Shown: in pieces, positions 7,308 to 14,142 of the stretch
Layout: every line of letters starts with the position of its first letter
Position numbering within the stretch: the first letter of the stretch is position 1
From: Verrucomicrobiota bacterium
GTDB taxonomy: Bacteria > Verrucomicrobiota > Verrucomicrobiia > Opitutales > UBA953
Direction of reading: 5' to 3'
NCBI GenBank assembly: GCA_005798925.1
Contig: SYID01000098.1
Span: forward strand, 1-21,192
DNA length: 21,192 nucleotides
Notes under the pieces: generated by a model
What the model was told of the DNA's origin: nothing
Database searches by the model: none
Seen by the model: the letters and a program-made list of their open reading frames with translations, nothing else
Program-made: the position numbers and the translations under genes

Positions 7308-9644
7308 TCAGCGCCCAGCGGCGCCGGCAGAGACGCCGCTGACGTCGAGATCGGGCTTCGTGTTCCAGCGTGGCTTCCAACCGGGCTTGTCGACCTTGGT
7401 GCGGAAGATGACGGTGTTGTCCAGGGCGAGGTCATCGCTCCAGATGAACTTGGCGCCCTTGAAGTCGTGTTCGAAATAGGGCTGCTTAGGGTCGACTTCT
7501 TGGACGGTGTACTCCTTGGCGAAGGACCATTGGCTGTCGTCGAAGTCCACGGCCCACCAGTTGGCGGGGAGGGGGTCATGACGGACGGACGGAGCCTTGG
7601 TGTCGCCTTTCAACGGACCGTGGAAGAAGTTGCGGGCCTTCCAGCGTCCGTCGGTGACCGTGCCGTCGGCGAACTTGAGGCAGAATCCGCCGTCCCCGAC
7701 GCTGGAGCCGTATTCGAGTCCGGTCTTGGGGTCGGCGTTGTCCTTGGCGAGCACCGCGATCGTCATCGGATACTCCGGCAGGAAGTCGACGCTGACGACG
7801 TTGTGCGGGGTAAATTGAATCGGGTCGACGGCGACCAGGCGGCCGTTGACGTAGAGCATGAACCAGTTGTCGGCGTAGACGTTCAGCTTCATCGTGTCCG
7901 CGATCGTCGGTTTGACGAGGCCGGCATCCTGTCCCGCCGGCTTACGCCGCTTGCCGTTCTCCGATTTGGCCTTGGTTTCCGTCGGCGCGGACGCCTCCGT
8001 CGGGGCGGCGCTGCGGGCGTAGGTGACGGTCATGGAAGCGGAACCGAGGACCTTGCCCTTCATGGCCGCGAAGACCATGTCGCGGGTGACCTTCGCCTCG
8101 ACGCCGGCGATGGCGAGCGGAGCGGAAAGCGCGTAGACGGTGAGGACGTAATGTTTGTCACCTGGACCTTGCGAGTGCGGGGGCTCGTAACCGACGGCGC
8201 CGCGGGAGCTCACGCCCGTCTTCCCCGGGGGCTTGGCCCCTTTGCTCAACGTGTTGAGTGACGCCGGCAAGTCCCATAGCAGCCAGCAGGTCTTGATGCT
8301 CTCGTCAGGGGTCAGGTGGTCCATCACAAGGGCGAAGCCGCGCGTCCCCGCGGGCGCACCTTTCCACAGCAAGGACGGCGCGATGCCGGCGCCGTCCCCG
8401 GTGAACTCGACCGGGTAGTGGGTCGGATCGGGAATGTCGGCGCTCTGCAGGACGAAGCCGGGCTGAGGCTTCTTGAGCGCATCCATGCCGAAGGCCGAGG
8501 CCGCTTCCGCCGGTTCGGGCTTCTTGCCGCCATCGGGTCGCTTGCCATCTTCAGGTCCCTTGCCCTTGCCACCTTTGCCCCCTTTACCCCCTTTGCCGCC
8601 TTTGTCGCCACCTTTGCCTTCGCCGCCCGGGCGACGGCCCTCGCGGTCGTCGCCACGGTAAGTCTCTTCGCGCTTGGAGCCGTCGGGTTCCGCGAACGTG
8701 AATTTCCAACCACCGCCTTGGGCGGGCGTGAAGTCGACCGAGCCGTTCTTGCCGCCCACCGCATAGGTGAGGTGGCCGCCTTGGCCGTTCGCTCCGGCGG
8801 TGAAACCCGTGATCTCAGCTCCGCGTAAGGCTTGCAGGGCCGGGCGGACGGACTGGGCCCGGGGTTGCGGGTCGACCTGACCCTCCGCTTCGACGACTTC
8901 CCCGTGGAAGCCCCCGTTGATGAACGGGTAACGCGTGGAGGCATGATAATGGTAGCCGAGGGCCGGCGTGGTGTGGCCGTTGAAGGCGTCGAGGCCCTTC
9001 GGAGCGGAACCATCCGGCTCCGCCAGACCATAGATGGCGTAACCATCGAGCGCGTAAGCGATCGGCAGGGTCTTTCCCAGGGTCTCCTGCAGGTGCAGCG
9101 GAGCCGCATGGTAGTGGTAGTCGTCGGCGCGGCCGCAATGACCGCCCCAGCGGTCGAGCTCGCCGATGTCGGCGGAGATCTCGCCGCGGTTGTTCTGCGG
9201 ATTGAAGATCGGGATGCCGTTCGCCGCGATGGCGATCGCACCGCGGAGGAACCGATCTTTGATGCTGGCGGGCGTCTTCGAGGGGACAGGCTTGAGCGGG
9301 ATGCGCCACGCGTTCGTGCCAGTGTAGTTCTGCGGCAGCGGCACCTGTTGCTGCCACGCCGTGATACCGGTCATCATCCCATGCGCCGGCAGGCCATCGC
9401 CTTCGACGTAGAGGAACTGTTCGTCATGCCGGACGCGGACTTTCGGGCTGAACAGCGCAAAAGGCTTGGCCTGGGGCGGGCCGGAGAGGCTACCGGTGGC
9501 GGCCGGGCGGGCCTGCGCGATCAAGGGCGGGATGCCGGCGAAGGACGTGACCGGGGCGCGCGCGTGATCATGTTCGGAAGAATCGTGGGCCTGCAGCCAG
9601 GTGGCCGGCAGGCTGACGCTGAGCAGGAGGAGGGAGAGACGCAT
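7308..9644 (-). CDS. Secreted YHYH - PEBP-like - C-terminal beta-domain fusion protein
   Basis: 778 residues from the ATG at 9644, chosen because MRLSLLLLSVSLPATWLQAH is a signal peptide and the ATG lies 4 nt after the upstream sulfatase stop; a longer frame to 9692 would add a non-signal extension overlapping that sulfatase. Domains: a YHYH domain (about 60-260) with ADDYHYH at 173-179 and GYHYHAS at 230-236; a Gly-Lys linker (about 341-376) made of repeated GGK units; a PEBP-like domain of the YbhB/YbcL type (about 385-545; CWLLWDLP, GYEPPHSQGPGDKHYVLTVY); a second Lys-rich linker (about 550-575); and a beta-rich C-terminal domain (about 580-770; NVYADNWFMLYVNGRLV), possibly a galactose-binding-like fold. 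The YHYH histidines suggest metal binding. Function is unknown; last place in a sigma/sulfatase operon suggests an extracellular role in the same response. Confidence 0.85.
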   Translation of the reverse strand: MRLSLLLLSVSLPATWLQAHDSSEHDHARAPVTSFAGIPPLIAQARPAATGSLSGPPQAKPFALFSPKVRVRHDEQFLYVEGDGLPAHGMMTGITAWQQQVPLPQNYTGTNAWRIPLKPVPSKTPASIKDRFLRGAIAIAANGIPIFNPQNNRGEISADIGELDRWGGHCGRADDYHYHAAPLHLQETLGKTLPIAYALDGYAIYGLAEPDGSAPKGLDAFNGHTTPALGYHYHASTRYPFINGGFHGEVVEAEGQVDPQPRAQSVRPALQALRGAEITGFTAGANGQGGHLTYAVGGKNGSVDFTPAQGGGWKFTFAEPDGSKREETYRGDDREGRRPGGEGKGGDKGGKGGKGGKGGKGKGPEDGKRPDGGKKPEPAEAASAFGMDALKKPQPGFVLQSADIPDPTHYPVEFTGDGAGIAPSLLWKGAPAGTRGFALVMDHLTPDESIKTCWLLWDLPASLNTLSKGAKPPGKTGVSSRGAVGYEPPHSQGPGDKHYVLTVYALSAPLAIAGVEAKVTRDMVFAAMKGKVLGSASMTVTYARSAAPTEASAPTETKAKSENGKRRKPAGQDAGLVKPTIADTMKLNVYADNWFMLYVNGRLVAVDPIQFTPHNVVSVDFLPEYPMTIAVLAKDNADPKTGLEYGSSVGDGGFCLKFADGTVTDGRWKARNFFHGPLKGDTKAPSVRHDPLPANWWAVDFDDSQWSFAKEYTVQEVDPKQPYFEHDFKGAKFIWSDDLALDNTVIFRTKVDKPGWKPRWNTKPDLDVSGVSAGAAGR
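8517..8624 (-). repeat. Gly-Lys coding repeat (linker of the YHYH/PEBP protein)
   Basis: Residues about 341-376, built from GGK units encoded by near-repeats of AAAGGCGGC-type 9-mers (seen on the + strand as repeated GCCGCCTTT and variants). It separates the YHYH and PEBP-like domains and is strongly basic. Confidence 0.85.
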
Positions 9645-9648
9645 GGGG

Positions 9649-11016
9649 TTATTTGGAATTCTTGCCGCCTTTGCCGCCCTTGCGCCCTTCACGTCCGCGG
9701 TCAGGGATCGTCTTAGGGTCGTAGGCCGGGTTGGGTTTCACGACGCGAGGCGCATTCGTGGCGGACTGCCATGCACGTAACTTGCTGAGCAGATCGGCGG
9801 CGCGTTTAGGGTCGGAAGAGGAGAGGTCGCGGGTCTCGCCCGGATCCGCGGCGAGGTCGTAGAGTTCGATTTTCTCGCCTTCGAAGAATTCGATGAGCTT
9901 CCAATCGCCGGAGCGGATGGCGCTGCTGGGCCCGCCGCCGCCTATGTAGCAGGGGAAGTGCCAGAAGACATCCCTTTCGAGCTTGGTCTTCGGATCTTGC
10001 AAGATCGGCACAAGGCTACGGCCATCGAGGTGGGCGGGGTTCGTCTTGCCGGCCAGCTGCATCAGTGTCGGGAACCAATCCATGCTCAGCGTCGTCACGC
10101 GTGAGCTACCTGGCTTGATGCCAGGAGCGCGGATGACGGCGGGCACGCGGAGACCACCTTGATACAGGGTGCCTTTGCCGCCCTTCAACGGCGCCACGTA
10201 TTGGCGAGTGCCGCCGTTGTCCGAGGTGAACACCACGATGGTGTTCTCCTTTAGGCCGAGCTTTTCGAGGGCCGCAAGGACACGGCCGACGTTGACGTCC
10301 ATCGCCTCGATGGTGGCGGCGAGCGCGGCGTCGGCGACGCCTTTACGGGCCTGATATTTCTTCAGCAGCTCCGGCTTGGGGTCGAAGGGCGCATGGACGT
10401 CGTGGTAGGCCAGGTAGAGGAAGAACGGCTTGGCTTTGACCGACGCGACCCACTGCAAGGCGGCGTCGGTGAGGATGTCCGGAGAGTAGCGGCCTTTTTC
10501 GTCCCGGTAGGCGTCTTTCTCGAAGCCCAGTTGTTTCGGTTCGACGAAGACATCGAACCCCTGACCAGGCGGGGTCGAGGGTCCGGTCCGGCCACGTCCG
10601 AGGTTCCACATGCCGAAGATCGAGGTCGCATAGCCATGAGGCTTCAAGGCCTCGGCCAGCGTGAGGCTTTCCGTCGGCATGGCTTCGCGGCTGTCGGCGG
10701 CCAGCAGCTTATGGTGCGGCGAACCCGGCGTATGCCGGTCGTCGACCACGGTATAGACGCCATGTCGCGGCGTGTATTGTCCCGTCAGGAGGCAGGCCCG
10801 GGTCGGCGCGCAGTTCGGCGCGCTGGCGCAGGCTTCGGCGAAGACCACGCCTTCGCGGGCGAGTCGGTCGAGGTGAGGCGTGTCGACGAAGCGGTTGCCG
10901 GCGAAGGCCGGATCGTTCCAACCCATGTCATCGGCGAGGATGAACACGATGTTAGGCTGGGCGGCCGACGCTTCGACGGCGATGGCCAGGAATGACAGAA
11001 GCAAGCAGGTGCGCAT
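9649..11016 (-). CDS. Exported sulfatase-family (S1) protein with altered GMWNLG catalytic motif
   Basis: 455 residues. Signal peptide 1-19, then the alkaline-phosphatase-superfamily sulfatase fold. Seen directly: metal ligands D29 and D30 (LADDMGWND), the formylglycine site C69 with R73 (CAPTRACLLTG), H208 (YHDVHAPFDP), D266/N267 (TSDNGG) and K281 (KGGKGTLYQGG). The motif that is GKWHLG in most S1 sulfatases reads GMWNLG at 135-140, so the usual catalytic Lys and His are Met136 and Asn138. In arylsulfatase A the equivalents (Lys123, His125) contact the sulfate and the formylglycine, so normal catalysis is doubtful; the other metal-site and Cys residues are kept. The protein ends in a Lys/Gly tail (RKGGKGGKNSK). 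It starts 20 nt after the canonical sulfatase and is followed after 4 nt by the YHYH gene. Activity needs formylglycine maturation by a gene not in this window. Family sure; activity unsure. Confidence 0.92.
   Translation of the reverse strand: MRTCLLLSFLAIAVEASAAQPNIVFILADDMGWNDPAFAGNRFVDTPHLDRLAREGVVFAEACASAPNCAPTRACLLTGQYTPRHGVYTVVDDRHTPGSPHHKLLAADSREAMPTESLTLAEALKPHGYATSIFGMWNLGRGRTGPSTPPGQGFDVFVEPKQLGFEKDAYRDEKGRYSPDILTDAALQWVASVKAKPFFLYLAYHDVHAPFDPKPELLKKYQARKGVADAALAATIEAMDVNVGRVLAALEKLGLKENTIVVFTSDNGGTRQYVAPLKGGKGTLYQGGLRVPAVIRAPGIKPGSSRVTTLSMDWFPTLMQLAGKTNPAHLDGRSLVPILQDPKTKLERDVFWHFPCYIGGGGPSSAIRSGDWKLIEFFEGEKIELYDLAADPGETRDLSSSDPKRAADLLSKLRAWQSATNAPRVVKPNPAYDPKTIPDRGREGRKGGKGGKNSK
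9652..9684 (-). repeat. Gly-Lys C-terminal tail of the altered-motif sulfatase
   Basis: The last 11 residues read RKGGKGGKNSK, encoded by the same AAGGGCGGC/AAAGGCGGC units seen in neighbouring genes. Confidence 0.8.
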
Positions 11017-11036
11017 GATGACGGTATGCGGATTGA

Positions 11037-12458
11037 TCAGGCGCCCTTCTTGCCGCCTTTGCCGCCTTTGCCGCCGCCTTTGCGCGTGGCCGGTTCCTCG
11101 CCTGGCTTGTAGGACGACGAGGCAACAGGTAGCTTGGCGCCGGCTTCTTGCAATCGGGCGCGTAGCTTGGCTTCGAGGCGGGCGGCGTCCTCCTTGCGGG
11201 ATTCGACGAGGTTGTTCCGTTCGGACGGATCCTTGGCGAGATCGAAGAGCAGGCGGGTGTTGTCTTCGTAATAGAGCACGAACTTGAGGTCTCCTTCGCG
11301 CAGGCTGGAGACCGGCGTGTCGCCTTGGTAATGGGGGAAGTGGAAGAGCAGAGCGCTGTCTCGTCTAACCACAGGCTGGTTTTTACCAGCCAGCAATGGG
11401 GAGAGATCTCCACCGTCGAGCTTGGCGGGAAGCTTTTCCTTCACGCCCGCCCAGCGACAGAAAGTCGGGAAGAAATCGTAGCCGACCACCGGCTGGTGGC
11501 ACCATGAGCCCGGCGCCACTCCTGGGCCGCGGACGATGAAGGGCACGCGGATACCGCCTTCCCAGAGGCCGCCTTTGCCGCCGCGCAGCCCTTGGGAGGC
11601 GCCTTTGCCGCCCTTGCCGCCGCCACCGCCGCCGCCGCCATTGTCGGCCATGTAGATTACATAGGTGTTCTTCTCGAGGCCGAGGGCCGCGACGGCGGCC
11701 AGCAGCTTGCCGACGCCGGTGTCCAGATCGTAGGCAATGGCGGCGCGGGCGGGATCACGATGCAGCTGGCCTGGCGCCTTAGCGGTGAATTTGGCCAGAC
11801 TGGAGCGGTTGGCGTTCTCAGGCACATGCAGGGCATGGTAGGACATCTGCACATAGAAAGGTTTACTCGCCTTGACATTCTTCTCCATGAAAGCCTTGGC
11901 GCGGTCGGTCATCCCGAAGATATCGACGGGGTTTGGGTCCTTGTGCGCGTCGGCGTCGCGGTTGCCGGTGTCGCCGTCGCTCACGTCATAGCCATGTTTC
12001 TCGGGGCCGCTGCCGCTCAGGTGCCACTTGCCGAAGTGCGCCGTCGCGTAGCCGCTCTTGCGCAGCAGCTCGGCGAAGGTCACTTCTTCGTCGCGGATGT
12101 CTTTACGGTTGTCGCCTTCGATCAGACGATGGCCCGTTTCGGCAGGGGCGGCCTTGGTCCAGCCCAGCCGGGCCGGCGTCATCCCGGTCTGCAGGCTGAT
12201 GCGCGTCGGCGAACAGACAGGTGCAGGGGCGTAGCCGTTGCTGAAGCGCATGCCTTGGGCCGCGAACTTCTCGAGGTTGGGCGTCTCGAAGTAATCGCTG
12301 CGGGATTCGGGGATGTCCGGATGCATGCGGACGGAGAGGCCGTTCCAGTCCTGGTCGTCGGAAAGGATCAGGATGATGTTAGGCCGGTTGACGGCAGGCG
12401 TGTCGGCGGCGGCGAGCAGGGCGCAGCCAAGCAGCAGGAGGAGGGGGCGGAGTTTCAT
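11037..12458 (-). CDS. Exported arylsulfatase (S1 family) with canonical active site
   Basis: 473 residues with a signal peptide (MKLRPLLLLLGCALLAAADT; LLGC at 9-12 could be read as a lipobox but sits very early). Active-site residues are all present: D34/D35 (ILSDDQDWN), formylglycine C82 and R86 (CSPTRISLQTG), K144 and H146 in FGKWHLSG, H211 (SYHALHVP), D272/N273 and K295 (LRGGKGGLWEGGIRVP). It should hydrolyse sulfate esters outside the cytoplasm once the Cys is converted; the substrate is not predictable. Odd features are an extra Gly/Lys stretch (about 276-290) just after the DNGG motif, and a basic Gly/Lys tail (460-473). Its ATG overlaps the anti-sigma stop (ATGA), giving translational coupling, and places it in the sigma-factor operon. 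Confidence 0.95.
   Translation of the reverse strand: MKLRPLLLLLGCALLAAADTPAVNRPNIILILSDDQDWNGLSVRMHPDIPESRSDYFETPNLEKFAAQGMRFSNGYAPAPVCSPTRISLQTGMTPARLGWTKAAPAETGHRLIEGDNRKDIRDEEVTFAELLRKSGYATAHFGKWHLSGSGPEKHGYDVSDGDTGNRDADAHKDPNPVDIFGMTDRAKAFMEKNVKASKPFYVQMSYHALHVPENANRSSLAKFTAKAPGQLHRDPARAAIAYDLDTGVGKLLAAVAALGLEKNTYVIYMADNGGGGGGGGKGGKGASQGLRGGKGGLWEGGIRVPFIVRGPGVAPGSWCHQPVVGYDFFPTFCRWAGVKEKLPAKLDGGDLSPLLAGKNQPVVRRDSALLFHFPHYQGDTPVSSLREGDLKFVLYYEDNTRLLFDLAKDPSERNNLVESRKEDAARLEAKLRARLQEAGAKLPVASSSYKPGEEPATRKGGGKGGKGGKKGA
11040..11081 (-). repeat. Gly-Lys C-terminal tail of the canonical sulfatase
   Basis: Residues 460-473 read KGGGKGGKGGKKGA; a very basic tail following the normal end of the sulfatase C-terminal region. 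Confidence 0.85.
11589..11639 (-). repeat. Poly-Gly/Lys expansion inside the sulfatase DNGG loop
   Basis: Residues about 274-290: the conserved DNGG continues into a run of glycines, then KGGKGASQG, before the conserved LRGGKGGLWEGG. Encoded by GGC runs and AAGGGCGGC/AAAGGC units, the same sequence type as the tails. Confidence 0.85.
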
Positions 12459-13429
12459 GGTTCGAGCAGGATGGGGCGTTCGGGTTCGTGATGGCTTTCG
12501 TGGCGGAAGAAGGCGTCCGGCAGGGGATCGGAAGAAAGCAGGATCAATTCGAGGCTGCGCGGACCACCGTTGTTACGGGGCAGCTGACGGAGGATCAGCC
12601 GCTCGATGATGCCGCTGACAGGGTCGAACCAAAGCTCGACCTCCTTCGGTCCGCCTTGGGCTTGGCGCTGACGCACGGCGCGTAGCTTGCGGACGTCAGG
12701 TGACTCGTCGTCAAGCCACTCCGCGTCATAATCCGCCTTCAGACGGTTCAACTGCGTGCGTAGGTCAAGGAAAGCCACCTCGCCGCTGGGCGCGAAGATC
12801 GCGCGCCCGAAGCGGGTCGGGTCCGGGCTGACTTTCACCGGGCCGAGCCCGCGCATCGTCCAGCTCCCGGCGCGATCCCCGCCGAAAGTCCGGATTTCTC
12901 CGTTCGGCAGTCCCTGGCGGAGGACGAATTCACCCGGCCCCTTCATCCAGAGGGTCGCCCCTTCGAGGTGATTGGCCGGAGGGTAGGGGCCGCGGCCCGT
13001 GGCCGGCGCTTCGGGCGGGCCGGCTTCCAGCACGCGCACCGAGTAACAACGGGTGACGGTCTCCTGGGCGACCTGCACGACCCTTTCCAAAGCGGCCATG
13101 GCGTCGGTCGGTCGGAGCAGGAGGCTGGCGACCAGGAGCGTGGCGGCGACGGCCGCGGCGGCGAGCCAGGCTGTCTTCGCCCACGCGCGGCCTTGGCCGT
13201 CGTCTTCCAGGCGTTCAAAGTAGAGCCGCTTGTCTACCGCCAGCGAGCCCGCCGCACCTTCGCGGCACAGCATGGCGTGCTGGGTGGCCTGGAGGACGAA
13301 GCGATGGCGTGCCTCCGGTTTAGTCCGGAGCAGTTCCTGCAAGGCAGCCTGCTCGGTCTCATCGGCGATACCGTGGAGGACCCGCAAAGCCAGGTCGTCG
13401 AGTTCCTGATGGTTCGCCGGCTTGCTCAT
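12455..13429 (-). CDS. Membrane-spanning anti-sigma factor-like protein with periplasmic LolA-like domain
   Basis: 324 residues from the ATG at 13429, which overlaps the sigma-factor stop as ATGA; a longer open frame to 13732 merely shadows the sigma gene. Residues 1-75 form a short cytoplasmic helical region typical of Verrucomicrobia/Planctomycetes anti-sigma proteins (MSKPANHQELDDLALRVLHG, ETEQAALQELL). One membrane helix lies at about 86-105 (AWLAAAAVAATLLVASLLL). The periplasmic part (about 110-324) is beta-rich and resembles outer-membrane lipoprotein-sorting (LolA/RseB-like) folds: ATLWMKGPGEFVLRQG, GSWTMRGLG, then VELWFDPVSGIIERLILR. The likely role is to hold the neighbouring ECF sigma factor until a periplasmic signal is felt. 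The assignment rests on position, topology and N-terminal character; there is no ZAS Zn motif. It overlaps the sulfatase start by ATGA. Confidence 0.75.
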   Translation of the reverse strand: MSKPANHQELDDLALRVLHGIADETEQAALQELLRTKPEARHRFVLQATQHAMLCREGAAGSLAVDKRLYFERLEDDGQGRAWAKTAWLAAAAVAATLLVASLLLRPTDAMAALERVVQVAQETVTRCYSVRVLEAGPPEAPATGRGPYPPANHLEGATLWMKGPGEFVLRQGLPNGEIRTFGGDRAGSWTMRGLGPVKVSPDPTRFGRAIFAPSGEVAFLDLRTQLNRLKADYDAEWLDDESPDVRKLRAVRQRQAQGGPKEVELWFDPVSGIIERLILRQLPRNNGGPRSLELILLSSDPLPDAFFRHESHHEPERPILLEP

Positions 13430-13950
13430 GACGAGGTGAGATCGAGACGGCGGGTGACGCAGTCGAACAGCGCCAGATGAGCCTGCTTGATGGCCTTGTA
13501 GACGGCCATGGGCGTCCGGTGCGCGGCATCCGCGATCGCCGCCACCGGGGTGGATTCCTCGTAACGCTGCCGGAGGATTTCGCGCTGGCGGTCCGTGAGT
13601 TTGCGCAGGCAGTCGCGGAGCGCTTCCAGTCGCGCATCCTGCGCCGGCAAGTCTTGTTCGGCGGCTTCGGCCAGGGCTTCGAGCGTGGCGTCGTCCAACG
13701 GCAAGGGCAGCCGGCGCTGTCGGCGGCGCCACTCCATCGCGAGATAGCGGGCGAAACCGATGCCCCAGGCCACGAAGGGGCGCGACTCATCGTAGTCCGG
13801 GAACTTATGCCAAAGCCGCTCCGCCAGTTCCTGGATCAGTTCGTCAGCCGCCTGACGGTCATGCACCAGGGACATCAGGTAGCCGTACAGCGACGGCTGG
13901 GCCGCGACGAAGAGCTTGGTGAACCGCAGATGGGGGTCGGGGGACGACAT
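13426..13950 (-). CDS. ECF RNA polymerase sigma factor (Rhodopirellula/Verrucomicrobium type)
   Basis: 174 residues with both required regions: sigma region 2 (about 8-80; LYGYLMSLVHDRQAADELIQ, then FVAWGIGFARYLAMEWRRR) and sigma region 4 (about 108-168; LRDCLRKLTDRQREILRQRY, then HRTPMAVYKAIKQAHLALFD). Length fits ECF sigma factors. It leads the operon sigma, anti-sigma, sulfatase, sulfatase, YHYH protein and probably directs transcription of its own operon. The codon before the ATG is an in-frame TGA, so this is the most upstream possible start. No Shine-Dalgarno lies at normal spacing (the nearest GGAGG is over 30 nt upstream). Confidence 0.92.
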   Translation of the reverse strand: MSSPDPHLRFTKLFVAAQPSLYGYLMSLVHDRQAADELIQELAERLWHKFPDYDESRPFVAWGIGFARYLAMEWRRRQRRLPLPLDDATLEALAEAAEQDLPAQDARLEALRDCLRKLTDRQREILRQRYEESTPVAAIADAAHRTPMAVYKAIKQAHLALFDCVTRRLDLTSS

Positions 13951-13953
13951 TCA

Positions 13954-13987
13954 GAGGTCGGGATAATAGGTATTGTCGTGAGACCTC
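13954..13987 (-). promoter_or_regulatory. Candidate promoter/operator of the sigma-sulfatase operon
   Basis: A perfect 6-bp inverted repeat, GAGGTC (13954-13959) and GACCTC (13982-13987), encloses a TATTAT (minus strand, 13963-13968) that could be a -10 box. A -10 there would put transcription start within a few bases of the ATG, giving an almost leaderless mRNA and fitting the lack of a Shine-Dalgarno. No convincing -35 was found. Confidence 0.3.
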
Positions 13988-14030
13988 CTGAATTAAACCT
14001 CACCCGCCCAGAAAAGTTAGGAGGGTAGCC

Positions 14031-14051
14031 AAGAAAGGCCCGGATAGGCCT
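14031..14051 (-). terminator. Candidate rho-independent terminator downstream of mqo and the CLC remnant
   Basis: On the minus strand AGGCC-TATCCG-GGCCT forms a 5-bp GC-rich stem (extendable by two G-T pairs) followed by TTTCTT. It comes directly after the stop codon of the CLC-tail remnant and is the only terminator candidate after mqo. Confidence 0.4.
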
Positions 14052-14054
14052 CCT

Positions 14055-14120
14055 TTACTCGGCGTACAGCCCCTTGCGTCCGGCGCCGACCCTGCTGACC
14101 GCGCAGGCGGCCAAGGCTTG
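14055..14120 (-). pseudogene. C-terminal remnant of a CLC antiporter gene
   Basis: Minus-strand translation ending at a TAA (14055-14057) reads QALAACAVSRVGAGRKGLYAE. The C-terminus of the intact CLC gene 1.8 kb away reads YALVSCAISWLVAGRKGLYDEA. About 13 of 20 aligned residues are identical, including GRKGLY, and many codon differences are at third positions, which suggests a once-coding relative rather than a recent copy. Upstream the similarity stops where the mqo C-terminus begins (14143). There is no start or membrane domain left. Confidence 0.7.
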
Positions 14121-14142
14121 GTTTCTAGGGTCAACCCACCGG

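Noticed and set aside
12455..13732. 425-codon version of the anti-sigma gene starting at 13732
   Set aside because: The extra 101 codons are Arg/Pro-rich out-of-frame sigma-gene sequence; the ATGA overlap at 13426-13429 gives the natural start.
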